A stretch of 64,000 nucleotides of DNA from contig NZ_OW712331.1 of the NCBI RefSeq assembly GCF_940677205.1, positions 186,001 through 250,000 of the forward strand. Reading direction: 5' to 3'. Below are positions 43,934 through 53,435 of this stretch, one piece after another (the stretch's first letter is position 1; each line of letters opens with the position of its first letter). The position numbers and the translations under genes are program-made. The stretch comes from [Clostridium] colinum. Its GTDB lineage: Bacteria > Bacillota > Clostridia > Lachnospirales > CAG-274. The notes under the pieces were generated by a model, which worked only from the letters and a program-made list of their open reading frames with translations, did not search any database and was not told the origin of the DNA.

Positions 43934-46267
43934 GTGGCAGATTTTTCTAGAGAATCTATGCTAGATATGTTTATATTTGAGATGAACCAACTTTTAGACC
44001 AGTTGGAGCAATTAATAATAGAGTGTGAAGATGGCTATTCTATGGATAATATTAATGAAATATTTAGAATAATGCATACAGTTAAAGGCTCGGCAGCTAT
44101 GATGATGTATGACAATGTATCTAAAACAGCACACGCTATTGAAGACTTATTTTTCTTTTTAAGAGAAGAAAATCCATCAGATGTAGACTATTCTAACCTT
44201 ACAGACTTAGTGCTTGAAGGTATGGATTTTATAAAAAATGAACTTGCTAAAATAGCAGATGGTGGTGAGGCAGATACAGACCCAAGTGAAGTCATAAAAA
44301 GAATAAAAGCTTTCTTATGTGTTTTAAAAGGTGAAGATGCACCACAAGAATTAGTAGAAAAAGGGGATAATACTAAACAAGAAACTGTTGTAGAGAGCAA
44401 AGAAGAAAATAAAACAGAAGCTTTAAATTTTGAAAATAAATTTGAATGTCATCTTTATTTTGAAGATGAAAGTGGTATGGAAAACATAAGGTCTTTTAAT
44501 GTTATAAATAATTTAAAAGATTTTGGAGAAATAGTTAATACTATACCTAAAGATGTTACAGATGAAAAATCTGAAGAAATTATTAAAAAAGAAGGCTTTA
44601 AGTTTGTTATTGCAACAGATTTACCATATGAACAAATACACGAAACTATAAATTCTACTATATATTTAAAGAATTTTGAGCTTAAGCCTTATGTACTTAA
44701 AAAATATAAAGCTACAATATATTTTGATGATGGTTGTGAAATGGAAAATATTCGTTCATATACTATCGTACACAATTTACAAGCTATTGCAGAAAATATC
44801 ACTCACGAGCCAAGTGATGTTATATCAGAAGATTCTATAGAAATAATTAGAGATAAAGGATTTAAAATTACATTTTGCATAAATAAAGAATATGAAGAAG
44901 TGCACGAAATGCTTAGCCAAACAGTGTTTTTAAAAACTTTATATCTTGAAGAAATGGAAATGGAAGAAGAACCTAAACAAGAAGATAAACAAGAAGTACA
45001 AGAACAACCTAAAGAAAAAGCACAAGAACAACCTAAAGAAGAGCCTAAAAAACAACCTAAAAAGGCAAAAGATGGTGACAAGGGCAAAGAAGCTAATAAA
45101 AAACAAGGTTCATCTCAAATGATAAGTGTTAGCATCGGTAAATTAGACCAACTTTTAAACCTTATGGGTGAGCTTGTTATATCTGAAGCTATGACAACAC
45201 AAAATCCAGACCTTGATGGATTAGAGCTTGAAAACTTTAATAAATCTGCTAGACAACTTAGAAAAATTATAAAAGATGTTCAAGATAGTGTTATGAGTAT
45301 GCGTATGGTAACATTAGATGCAACATTCTTTAAAATGCAAAGAATAGTTAGAGATATGTGTAAAGCACTTGGTAAAAATATTGAGCTTATCATTGAAGGT
45401 AGAGACACAGAAGTAGATAAAAATATTATTGAACATATAGCAGACCCTCTTATGCACATAATAAGAAACTCTGTTGACCACGGTGTAGAATTACCAGAAG
45501 ATAGAATAAAAGCAGGTAAAGATGAAAAAGGTGTAATAAAATTAGAAGCTAGAAACTCTGGTGGCGAAATATTAATAAGTGTTAAAGATGATGGAGCTGG
45601 TATAAACAAAGAAAAAGTTATGGCAAAAGCTAAATCTGCCGGAATACTTAAAAAACCAGAAGAAGAATATACAGATAGAGAAATATATCAACTTATCTTC
45701 CACGCAGGCTTATCAACAAAAGAAGCCGTTACAAGCTATTCTGGACGTGGAGTTGGTATGGACGTTGTTACTGCTAATATAGAAGCTGTTGGAGGTAGTA
45801 TTATTGTAGAAAGTGAACAAGGATACGGTACTACTACTATACTTAAAATACCTTTAACTCTTGCTATTATTGAAGGTATGCTTATTAGTATGGGTGGTGC
45901 TAAATATACTATACCAATTGCAGCTATACAAGAAACATTTAAAACTAAAAAAGAAAATATTTTCTTAGACCCAGATGGTAATGAAATGATAACTCTTAGA
46001 GATGATGTTTTCAACTTAGTTAGATTATATGACTTTTTTAATGCGCCAACAGATATTAAAGATATTGAAGAAGGTGTGGTTATTAGGCTTGAAATGGAAG
46101 GTAGAACAGTATGTTTATTTGTTGACGAGCTTATAGGAGAGCAACAAGTTGTTGTAAAAAGTATACCTAAGTATATTAAAAAAGTAAAAGGAATAAGTGG
46201 CTGTACTCTTCTTGGAAATGGTGATATTTCTTTAATAGTAGATGTTGCAGGATTTTATGATAACTAA
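43934..46267 (+). CDS. cheA: chemotaxis histidine kinase CheA with two P2-like domains
   Basis: CheA is the cytoplasmic kinase that couples receptors to response regulators. In order it has a P1 Hpt domain with His48 in IMHTVKGSAAMM, two related regulator-docking (P2-like) modules (about 165-250 and 255-340, sharing YFEDESGMENIRSF / YFDDGCEMENIRSY), and a Lys/Glu/Gln-rich linker (about 345-390). These are followed by P3 dimerisation, a P4 kinase core with HIIRNSVDHGVE, VKDDGAGIN and SGRGVGMDVV, and a P5 CheW-like domain. The TTG at 43925 is in frame, but GAAGGGA fits the GTG at 43934 (9 nt), so the protein begins MADFSRESML (777 residues). Confidence 0.95.
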   Translation: MADFSRESMLDMFIFEMNQLLDQLEQLIIECEDGYSMDNINEIFRIMHTVKGSAAMMMYDNVSKTAHAIEDLFFFLREENPSDVDYSNLTDLVLEGMDFIKNELAKIADGGEADTDPSEVIKRIKAFLCVLKGEDAPQELVEKGDNTKQETVVESKEENKTEALNFENKFECHLYFEDESGMENIRSFNVINNLKDFGEIVNTIPKDVTDEKSEEIIKKEGFKFVIATDLPYEQIHETINSTIYLKNFELKPYVLKKYKATIYFDDGCEMENIRSYTIVHNLQAIAENITHEPSDVISEDSIEIIRDKGFKITFCINKEYEEVHEMLSQTVFLKTLYLEEMEMEEEPKQEDKQEVQEQPKEKAQEQPKEEPKKQPKKAKDGDKGKEANKKQGSSQMISVSIGKLDQLLNLMGELVISEAMTTQNPDLDGLELENFNKSARQLRKIIKDVQDSVMSMRMVTLDATFFKMQRIVRDMCKALGKNIELIIEGRDTEVDKNIIEHIADPLMHIIRNSVDHGVELPEDRIKAGKDEKGVIKLEARNSGGEILISVKDDGAGINKEKVMAKAKSAGILKKPEEEYTDREIYQLIFHAGLSTKEAVTSYSGRGVGMDVVTANIEAVGGSIIVESEQGYGTTTILKIPLTLAIIEGMLISMGGAKYTIPIAAIQETFKTKKENIFLDPDGNEMITLRDDVFNLVRLYDFFNAPTDIKDIEEGVVIRLEMEGRTVCLFVDELIGEQQVVVKSIPKYIKKVKGISGCTLLGNGDISLIVDVAGFYDN

Positions 46268-46284
46268 TATAGGGGGATAGAAAA

Positions 46285-46746
46285 ATGGAAAATGAATTAT
46301 ATCAGAATGAATCACAAAATGATACTACTAAAAATAAATATTTAACATTCATTATAGAAGATGAAATTTTTGGTATTGATATAAGTCACGTTATAGAAAT
46401 AATACCAGTACCAGCTATAACTTGGATGCCAGAAAATCCAGAAGCTATAAAAGGTATAATTAATCTTAGAGGGTCTATTATACCAGTTATAGATGTAAGA
46501 ATAAGATTTAATAAAGAAGAAAGACCGTATGATGAGTTTACTTGTATAATAATTATAGAATATGAAGATAATCAAATAGGTATTATTGTAGATACAGTAA
46601 ATGAAGTATTATATATACCTAGAAACTTTATATCTTCACCACCTAATGCAAAGTTAAAATATCAAAATAAATTTATAAAAGCAATTGGCAAAATGAACGA
46701 TGAAGTACAACTTTTATTAGACCTTGATAAATTTTTATATTGTTAA
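46285..46746 (+). CDS. cheW: chemotaxis coupling protein CheW
   Basis: CheW links receptors to CheA in signalling arrays. This 153-residue single-domain protein contains YLTFIIEDEIFGIDISHVIEI (split over about 19-39), the signature IKGIINLRGSIIPVIDVRIRF (about 64-84) and a C-terminal LLLDLDKFL. GGGGGAT precedes the ATG. It lies 17 bp after cheA and is probably translated from the same message. Confidence 0.95.
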   Translation: MENELYQNESQNDTTKNKYLTFIIEDEIFGIDISHVIEIIPVPAITWMPENPEAIKGIINLRGSIIPVIDVRIRFNKEERPYDEFTCIIIIEYEDNQIGIIVDTVNEVLYIPRNFISSPPNAKLKYQNKFIKAIGKMNDEVQLLLDLDKFLYC

Positions 46747-46831
46747 AAAGGGAGCTCTGATGAAGCAAATATTAACTTTATCAGAGCTTAAATAATAAAA
46801 TAAATATATAATTATTTAATGAGGTGATATT

Positions 46832-47821
46832 TTGCGACAACCGAAGATTGTTTTATTTTCAGAATCTATACAATTTTTAAATGTTACAAAAAAAAGTTTA
46901 GAATTATATAAGTTAAATATTAAAGAATGTATAAACAGTTTATCTCAAGTTAAAAAATATACTAATTCTAAAAATGAAATTTTTATTGTACAAATACCAC
47001 ATCAAAACAAAGAACGCTCATACGATATAATAAATTTTTTTTATGAAATTAAGGTTAATTGGATTTGTGTTGGGCAAGATAGTAATATAAACTTTTTTGC
47101 TATGACAAAAGGAGCTATGGCTAATATTATTTTGAAGCAAAAACCCACAAGTACAGAATATAAAGTATTTATAAAATCTTTAATAACAAAAATAAATCAG
47201 TCAGTAGAGATAGCAAATATAATAAACTCGAAGATAAAAAAAGTTGAATCAAATAAAAGTTTTAATAAAATAATAGCTATTGGTGCATCAACTGGTGGAA
47301 CAGAGGCAGTCCAATCTATACTAACAACTTTAAATCAAGATATACCGCCTGTATTAATTGTCATACATATGCCACCAGGATTTACAAAAATGTATTCTAG
47401 TAGGCTAAATGAAATTTGCAAAATGAAAGTTAAAGAAGCAGAAGATGGTGACATATTAAGATATGGTGTGGCATATATAGCTCCTGGAGGACATCATATG
47501 AGAGTTATAAAACGTAACAAAAATATGTATATATCTTGTAAAAAAGAAGAAAAAGTAAATGGGCATATGCCTTCTGTTGATGTTTTATTTGAAAGTGTTG
47601 CAGAATATGCCCCTAATGTTGTAGCTACCATATTAACTGGTATGGGCAATGACGGAGCTTTAGGAATATTAAATATAAGAAATAAAGGTGGATTTACAAT
47701 CGGTCAAGACAAAGAAAGTTGTGTTGTTTATGGTATGCCTAAGGCAGCAAATGACATAGGAGGAGTTTTATTACAAGCTTCTTTAGAAAATATACCTAAA
47801 TTAATAATGGAAAATATTTAA
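46832..47821 (+). CDS. cheB: chemotaxis methylesterase CheB with degenerate receiver domain
   Basis: CheB removes methyl groups from chemoreceptors. The 329-residue protein has a C-terminal methylesterase domain (about 145-329) with the catalytic Ser in IGASTGGTEA, His in HMPPGFTKM and Asp in TGMGNDGALG. The N-terminal ~125 residues have the size of a receiver domain, but the strand that should end in the phosphorylated Asp reads IFIVQIPHQ, with no Asp. Regulation by CheA phosphorylation is therefore doubtful. The start is TTG with GAGGTGAT upstream. It is the last gene of the che run; cheY, cheC and cheD are not in the window. Confidence 0.92.
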   Translation: MRQPKIVLFSESIQFLNVTKKSLELYKLNIKECINSLSQVKKYTNSKNEIFIVQIPHQNKERSYDIINFFYEIKVNWICVGQDSNINFFAMTKGAMANIILKQKPTSTEYKVFIKSLITKINQSVEIANIINSKIKKVESNKSFNKIIAIGASTGGTEAVQSILTTLNQDIPPVLIVIHMPPGFTKMYSSRLNEICKMKVKEAEDGDILRYGVAYIAPGGHHMRVIKRNKNMYISCKKEEKVNGHMPSVDVLFESVAEYAPNVVATILTGMGNDGALGILNIRNKGGFTIGQDKESCVVYGMPKAANDIGGVLLQASLENIPKLIMENI

Positions 47822-47838
47822 AATAATTAAAATTTATG

Positions 47839-47867
47839 TTGTATATATATGCAAAAAGCATTATAAT
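47839..47867 (+). promoter_or_regulatory. sigma-A promoter of pta-ackA
   Basis: TTGTAT (47839-47844), a 17-nt spacer and a perfect TATAAT (47862-47867), 68 bp before the pta start. Confidence 0.6.
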
Positions 47868-47935
47868 ATATTTTATATCGTATTATAAAATGACATATAG
47901 CGACATAAATATGTTTTTACACAAGGAGGATTAAA

Positions 47936-48934
47936 ATGGATTTTTTAGAAAATATCAAAAAAATTGCTAAAAATAATAAAAAGACAATTGTTTTGCCAGA
48001 GTCTTTAGAGATAAGAACATTAGAGGCAACACAAAGTATTATTAAAGAAGATATTGCTAATATTATATTAGTAGGTAATAAAGATGAAATATTAGCTAAA
48101 GCCGGAGATTTAGATATATCAGGGGCAACTATTATAGACCCAAATAACTATGAAAAAATAGACGTATTAATAGATAAGTTTGTAGAACTTAGAAAATCTA
48201 AAGGTATTGACGAAGCTAAAGCTAAAGAAATACTTTTAAATGACCCTTTATATTTTGGTGTATTATTAGTAAAATGTGATTTAGCAGATGGTATGGTTGC
48301 TGGTGCTATTAATTCTACTGCAAATGTTTTAAGACCATCATTACAGATAATAAAAACTGCAGAAGGTGTTAAAACTGTATCAGCATTTTTCTTAATGATA
48401 GTACCAAATTGTGAATATGGCGAAAACGGTGTATTTGTATTTGGTGACTGTGGATTATGCCAAAACCCTACAAGCGAAGAATTAAGTGCAATAGCTAAAA
48501 GCTCAGCACAATCTTTTAAAAACTTTACTGGTAAAGAACCAAGAGTTGCGTTATTATCACATTCTACAAAAGGTAGCGCAAGCCACCCAGACGTAGATAA
48601 AGTATTAAAAGCTTTAGAAATTGCTAAAAGAGAACATCCAGACCTTATCATAGATGGAGAATTCCAATTAGACTCTGCTATTGTGCCAGAAATTGCAAAA
48701 ACTAAAGCACCAGATAGTGAAGTAGCAGGAACAGCTAATGTTCTTATATTCCCAGATTTAGATGCAGGTAATATAGGATATAAATTAGTTCAAAGATTTG
48801 CAAAAGCAGATGCTTATGGTCCTATGACTCAAGGTCTTGCAAAACCAGTAAACGACTTATCTAGAGGGTGTAGCGATAAAGATATAGTTGGGGTTGTTGC
48901 ACTTACAGCTGTTCAAGCACAACAACAAAAATAA
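47936..48934 (+). CDS. pta: phosphate acetyltransferase
   Basis: Pta converts acetyl-CoA and phosphate to acetyl phosphate, the first step of acetate fermentation. The 332-residue short form (no regulatory N-terminal domain) shows KKTIVLPESLEIRTLEATQ (about 14-32), VLLVKCDLADGMVAGA (about 105-120), VFGDCGLCQNPTSEELS (about 165-181), LSHSTKGSA and a C-terminal GLAKPVNDLSRGCS. AAGGAGG precedes the ATG. ackA follows 25 bp downstream. Confidence 0.96.
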   Translation: MDFLENIKKIAKNNKKTIVLPESLEIRTLEATQSIIKEDIANIILVGNKDEILAKAGDLDISGATIIDPNNYEKIDVLIDKFVELRKSKGIDEAKAKEILLNDPLYFGVLLVKCDLADGMVAGAINSTANVLRPSLQIIKTAEGVKTVSAFFLMIVPNCEYGENGVFVFGDCGLCQNPTSEELSAIAKSSAQSFKNFTGKEPRVALLSHSTKGSASHPDVDKVLKALEIAKREHPDLIIDGEFQLDSAIVPEIAKTKAPDSEVAGTANVLIFPDLDAGNIGYKLVQRFAKADAYGPMTQGLAKPVNDLSRGCSDKDIVGVVALTAVQAQQQK

Positions 48935-48959
48935 TAATTAATATTTTGGAGGTATAAAA

Positions 48960-50147
48960 ATGAAAGTTTTAGTATTAAATTGTGGGAGTTCATCTTTAAA
49001 ATATCAATTAATTGATATGACGACAGAAACTCCTTTAGCATCTGGTTTATGTGAAAGAATAGGAATTGATGGTAGACTTAAACATAAAGGTAAAGAAGTA
49101 TATGAAGTAGAAAAAGAGATGAAAAACCACGAAGATGCAATCAAAATGGTTATAGATGCTTTATTAGATGAAAAACACGGTGTTATATCAGATATTAAAG
49201 AAATAAATGCAGTAGGTCATCGTGTTGTTCACGGTGGTGAACACTTTGCAAAATCTGTTATTATAACAGATGAAGTTATTAAAGCTATTGAAGATTGTAT
49301 AGATTTAGCACCTCTTCATAATCCAGCTAATCTTATGGGTATTAGAGCTTGTGAAAGTTTAATACCTGGTGTTTCTCAAGTAGCAGTTTTTGATACAGCA
49401 TTCCATCAAACTATGCCAGAAAAAGCATATCTTTATGGTATACCTTATGAATTATATGAAAAATATAAAATCCGTAGATATGGCTTCCACGGTACAAGCC
49501 ACAAATATGTATCTGAAAGAGCAGCAAGTGTTTTAGGCAAAGATATAAAAGACCTTAAAATAATTACTTGCCATTTAGGTAATGGTGGTAGTGTTGCAGC
49601 TATAAATGGTGGTAAATGTATGGACACTAGTATGGGCTTTACACCTTTAGAAGGTCTTGTTATGGGTACTAGATGTGGAGATATAGACCCAGCTGTTGTA
49701 TCTTTTATTATGGAAAAAGAAGGTTTAAACAACAAACAAGTAGATGAGCTTATGAATAAAAAATCTGGTGTACTTGGTTTATCTGGAGTTTCTAGTGACT
49801 TTAGAGACATAGAAGGTGCAGCAGAGCAAGGAAATAAAAGAGCACAAATAGCTTTAGATACATTCCACTATAAAGTAGCAAAATATATTGGTGAATATAC
49901 ATCTACTTTAAATGGTGTAGATGCAATAGTATTTACAGCTGGTCTTGGTGAAAATAGTAAAGATAGTAGAAAAGAAATTTGTAGCTATTTATCTTGGCTT
50001 GGTATAGAGCTTGATGAAGAACAAAATTCTAAAAGAGGTCAAGAGTTAGTAATATCTGTACCTAATTCTAAAATTAAAGTGTTAGTTATTCCTACAAATG
50101 AAGAGCTTGTTATAGCTAGAGATACAAAAGAACTTCTTGACAAATAA
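48960..50147 (+). CDS. ackA: acetate kinase
   Basis: AckA makes ATP and acetate from acetyl phosphate. The 395-residue protein of the ASKHA fold begins [18 protein letters not shown], and has [11 protein letters not shown] (about 85-95), [19 protein letters not shown] (about 147-165), [15 protein letters not shown] (about 178-192), HLGNGGS and [14 protein letters not shown]. All family signatures are intact. TGGAGGT precedes the ATG. With pta it forms the acetate/ATP module of a fermenting anaerobe. Confidence 0.97.
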   Translation: MKVLVLNCGSSSLKYQLIDMTTETPLASGLCERIGIDGRLKHKGKEVYEVEKEMKNHEDAIKMVIDALLDEKHGVISDIKEINAVGHRVVHGGEHFAKSVIITDEVIKAIEDCIDLAPLHNPANLMGIRACESLIPGVSQVAVFDTAFHQTMPEKAYLYGIPYELYEKYKIRRYGFHGTSHKYVSERAASVLGKDIKDLKIITCHLGNGGSVAAINGGKCMDTSMGFTPLEGLVMGTRCGDIDPAVVSFIMEKEGLNNKQVDELMNKKSGVLGLSGVSSDFRDIEGAAEQGNKRAQIALDTFHYKVAKYIGEYTSTLNGVDAIVFTAGLGENSKDSRKEICSYLSWLGIELDEEQNSKRGQELVISVPNSKIKVLVIPTNEELVIARDTKELLDK

Positions 50148-50238
50148 TAAATAAACATTTATAATATAGGTTGTGTTTTATTGATAAATGGTTATTTTTA
50201 ACCATCTTTATTGTTCGTTATGGAACAGGAGTGTTTTT

Positions 50239-50733
50239 ATGAATATTAATGTTGATAGTCTTAATAATGGGTTTAGCAAAGAGGTTGAATTTGATGGTAA
50301 TATTACCTTACCTAAGTCTTTAGTCTATCACCAAGAGGCATATGTACAAGGCAAAGGTACTATTACTAATTCATATGGTAAATATACATTTGAAGGTAGT
50401 ATTGTAGCTAAAGTAACATTTAATTGTAATTCTTGTCTTAAAGAATTTCATAAAAAAATAGAGTTTGATATGGTAGAAATTTTTTGTAAAGATACAAAAG
50501 ATGATGAAATTTGGCAGTTTTCTAGCAAGGATAACATCATAAGCCTAGAAGAACCTATCAAAGTAAATCTTTTGCTCAATTTACCTATGAAAGCTTTATG
50601 TTCCGAGAACTGTAAAGGCTTATGTCATATATGTGGACATAACCTTAATGATAGCGACTGTGGTTGCGATAGGGATTATATTGACCCTAGGTTTGAAAAA
50701 TTTTTACATCTTTTTAAAAATAAGGAGGTATAA
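50239..50733 (+). CDS. yceD: YceD/DUF177 family protein
   Basis: This 164-residue DUF177 protein is the usual partner of rpmF and is thought to take part in large ribosomal subunit/23S rRNA biology. Visible features are CNSCLKEF in the middle, LLNLPMKALCSENCKGLCHICG (split, about 112-133) and CGCDRDYIDPRFEKF at the C-terminus. These Cys pairs suggest a zinc site. An ATG at 50188 is in frame, but ACAGGAGTG just before the ATG at 50239 decides the start. rpmF begins 2 bp after the stop. Confidence 0.9.
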   Translation: MNINVDSLNNGFSKEVEFDGNITLPKSLVYHQEAYVQGKGTITNSYGKYTFEGSIVAKVTFNCNSCLKEFHKKIEFDMVEIFCKDTKDDEIWQFSSKDNIISLEEPIKVNLLLNLPMKALCSENCKGLCHICGHNLNDSDCGCDRDYIDPRFEKFLHLFKNKEV

Positions 50734-50735
50734 TT

Positions 50736-50915
50736 ATGTCTATTTGTCCTAAAGGGAAAATGTCTAAATCTAAAAGAGATAAAAGAAGAGCTCAAAGCTG
50801 GAAAATTTCTACTCCAACATTAGTAAAATGTGGAAAATGTGGAGATTTAATGTTACGTCACAGAGTATGTAAATCTTGTGGTTCTTACAATAAAAGAACT
50901 ATAATTGAAGCTTAA
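50736..50915 (+). CDS. rpmF: 50S ribosomal protein L32
   Basis: This 59-residue ribosomal protein begins MSICPKGKMSKSKRDKRRA and has the zinc-ribbon Cys pairs CGKC and CKSC (about 32-48), ending TIIEA. A TAAGGAGGT ribosome site overlaps the end of the DUF177 gene. The start MSICPKGK is slightly unusual compared with the common MAVPKRK form, with an extra Cys at position 4. A strong terminator follows 6 bp after the stop. Confidence 0.95.
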   Translation: MSICPKGKMSKSKRDKRRAQSWKISTPTLVKCGKCGDLMLRHRVCKSCGSYNKRTIIEA

Positions 50916-50921
50916 TATTTT

Positions 50922-50954
50922 AAGGCTAAAGACTTTATTGTCTTTAGCCTTTTT
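50922..50954 (+). terminator. terminator after rpmF
   Basis: AAGGCTAAAGAC (50922-50933) pairs perfectly with GTCTTTAGCCTT (50940-50951), followed by TTT. Confidence 0.85.
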
Positions 50955-51096
50955 AGTAAATATAATTAAGATCTAGTTTTATTTTTATATATATTTAATT
51001 AAAAGATAAGTATTTTTATTAAAATTAATATTATATTGTGAATTTGTTTTATAGTGTATTTAAAAATTTACTATATTATAATTAAAGGAGTAATTT

Positions 51097-52521
51097 ATGG
51101 GTACAAGTTTTAATGATGAAGATTATTACAATGTAGGTAATATGTATTTTGATAGAGAAGAATATGAAGAAGCTATAGATAATTATACAAAAGCTATAAA
51201 ATTAAATCCTAATAATTATTTAACATATCATATGATAGGAAGTGCATATTATGAATTAGAAGAGTATGAAGAAAGTTTAAAGTATTATAAAAAAGCAATA
51301 AGTTTAAATTTCGAGAGCTATTCAACCCATTATATGATAGGTAATATTTATCAAATGTTAGAAAAATATGACGAAAGTATAGAATATTTAACAAAATCTA
51401 TCCAGATTGAGCCTAATGATGAAGAAAGTTATTATTATAGAGCCAAAAGTTATTTTTTTAACAGTGAATATGAAAAGTCTATTGAAGATTTAAAAACATA
51501 TTTAAGCAAACAAGAACGTCCAGATGTATATTACTTATTAGGAGTTACATATTTTAATATAGATAAATATGAAGAAGCTATAAAAAGTTTAACATCTGCT
51601 ATTAATATGTATGACAAAAGTAAAACTTTTTATCATTTGAGGGCAATTTGTTATGAAAATTTAGATGATTATGAAAATGCTAGAAAAGATTATTTAAAGG
51701 TAATAGAGTTAGACCGAGAAAATGAAGAAAACTGTTATCCAAAAATAAAAATGTATTTAAAAATACAAGAACAAAAAGATGATATTAAAAAATATACAGA
51801 AATTTTAAATAAAAATCCTAATGACGTAGAATCTTATATAAAAAGAGCAGATATTTACAATGAAAGAAACGAGTTTGAAAAAGCTATACAAGACTATGAA
51901 AAAGCTATAGATTTAAATCCTAATAATGGACAAGTTTATTATAGCATAGGGTATGTCTATTATAAAAAAGGAGAGTATTCTAAGGTTTTAGAATATTATG
52001 AAAAAGCCAAAAAACTAAATTTAGATGAATATGTTTATTTTAAAAGTGGTAATTTTTATCTAAATCAAGGAAAATATGAAGAAGCAATTGAAAGTTGTAC
52101 TAAAGCAATAGAATTAAACCCTAATAATGCAGAATTTTATTTTGTGAGGGGAAATTGTTATTATGCACTAGATGGGTTTGAGGAAAAAGCCATAGAAGAT
52201 TACACAAAATTTATGGATATGAAGGACGACTATAACGCATATATTAATAGGTCCGTTATGTATAAAAGGTTAGGAGAATATGAAAAAGCCATAGAAGACC
52301 TTACAAAAGTAATAGAAATGATACCAAGTGATAAAGAAATTTATTATTATAAAAGAGGGATTGTTTATACTGAAATAGAGAAATATGATAAGGCAATAGA
52401 AGATTTTACTAAAGCAATAGAGCTAAGTCCTAATAATGCAGAATTTTATAAAGCTAGAGGAGGGGTTTATGAAATTTTGGGTGATGAAGAAAATGCTAAA
52501 AGTGACTATGATAAAATATAA
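51097..52521 (+). CDS. tetratricopeptide repeat protein
   Basis: This 474-residue protein is made almost wholly of about 13 TPR units of 34 residues, with recurring YEEAIDNYTKAIKLNPNN, YEKAIEDLTKVIEMIPSD and YDKAIEDFTKAIELSPNNAEF. There is no signal peptide, membrane segment or catalytic domain, so it is a cytoplasmic protein-binding scaffold with unknown partners. Near-identical units suggest recent internal duplication. AAAGGAG precedes the ATG. It is followed 26 bp later by the DUF1266 gene, probably its operon partner. Both lie between rpmF and plsX. Confidence 0.88.
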   Translation: MGTSFNDEDYYNVGNMYFDREEYEEAIDNYTKAIKLNPNNYLTYHMIGSAYYELEEYEESLKYYKKAISLNFESYSTHYMIGNIYQMLEKYDESIEYLTKSIQIEPNDEESYYYRAKSYFFNSEYEKSIEDLKTYLSKQERPDVYYLLGVTYFNIDKYEEAIKSLTSAINMYDKSKTFYHLRAICYENLDDYENARKDYLKVIELDRENEENCYPKIKMYLKIQEQKDDIKKYTEILNKNPNDVESYIKRADIYNERNEFEKAIQDYEKAIDLNPNNGQVYYSIGYVYYKKGEYSKVLEYYEKAKKLNLDEYVYFKSGNFYLNQGKYEEAIESCTKAIELNPNNAEFYFVRGNCYYALDGFEEKAIEDYTKFMDMKDDYNAYINRSVMYKRLGEYEKAIEDLTKVIEMIPSDKEIYYYKRGIVYTEIEKYDKAIEDFTKAIELSPNNAEFYKARGGVYEILGDEENAKSDYDKI

Positions 52522-52547
52522 CAGTATATTATTAATAGGAGGTCTTT

Positions 52548-53288
52548 ATGTCTTTATTTAAAAAATTATTTAACTTTAAAAGAAATAATAATAAAAGCAA
52601 CTATAATGAAAAAAATATCTCTGATGTTATATATTGGCAAAATGCAACATATGCTATTTTAACAACGATAAACCATCAAGATGTAAGAGTAATAAGTGGT
52701 TATGAAAAAAATGATAAAAATAAAAAAATAGTAAAAGATCTTATTGAAAAATGGTGGGGTATATATAACCGTAAAGATTTATTAGAAATGATAGAAAAAT
52801 TAAAAAATGGCTTACATAATAATGATTTTTTAGAAACTATTGAACAGTTGGGCATTAAAGAGTGTAAATCAAAAGATGAATTTATTTTAAAAATATTACC
52901 ACAATATAAAGAAGAAAGTCATAATTTATTTTTAATAATGTATGATATTTGGCAAAAAAATAAAAAATATGGTGATGAGCCTATTATTGCTTGGGATTTT
53001 TCTAGAGCAATATATTTATGTCACGAGGGATATGTAGTAGATTATCTTTCTTATGAAGAGGCTTTAAGTATGGCATTAGAACTTTGTAAAAAGTTACAAG
53101 CTAAATTTAATAATTGGGATGAGCTAATTTTTAACTATTTAGATGGCTATCAATATTGGAGCCAAGAGCTTATGTGTAACCCATTATCAGATGCTAGCCA
53201 ACGTATAAAAATATATCTAGACCTAAAAAGTCAACCAGATAGTATTTACAATATAGATTGGAACTTAGAGCTTAAAAGAGAGTGGTAA
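52548..53288 (+). CDS. DUF1266 domain protein
   Basis: This 246-residue cytoplasmic protein has a C-terminal DUF1266 domain (about 90-246) recognisable by IIAWDFSRAIYLCHEGYVVDYLSYEEAL (split over about 143-171), NWDELIFNYLDGYQYWS (about 196-212) and a preceding helical region. DUF1266 has no established function but often occurs beside polymorphic-toxin or TPR proteins. TAGGAGGTC precedes the ATG. It follows the TPR gene by 26 bp, suggesting the two products work together. Confidence 0.8.
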   Translation: MSLFKKLFNFKRNNNKSNYNEKNISDVIYWQNATYAILTTINHQDVRVISGYEKNDKNKKIVKDLIEKWWGIYNRKDLLEMIEKLKNGLHNNDFLETIEQLGIKECKSKDEFILKILPQYKEESHNLFLIMYDIWQKNKKYGDEPIIAWDFSRAIYLCHEGYVVDYLSYEEALSMALELCKKLQAKFNNWDELIFNYLDGYQYWSQELMCNPLSDASQRIKIYLDLKSQPDSIYNIDWNLELKREW

Positions 53289-53435
53289 ATAGTTTTATGT
53301 AGGTTATATTTAAAACTTAGTCTTATTAGAAAAATATATTATAGTATAATAAAAACTTAATACTTGATATTTTATATTTAAAAATGTATAATTTATATTG
53401 ATAGTTAATAAAGTACAAGGATATTGGGTGATAAT

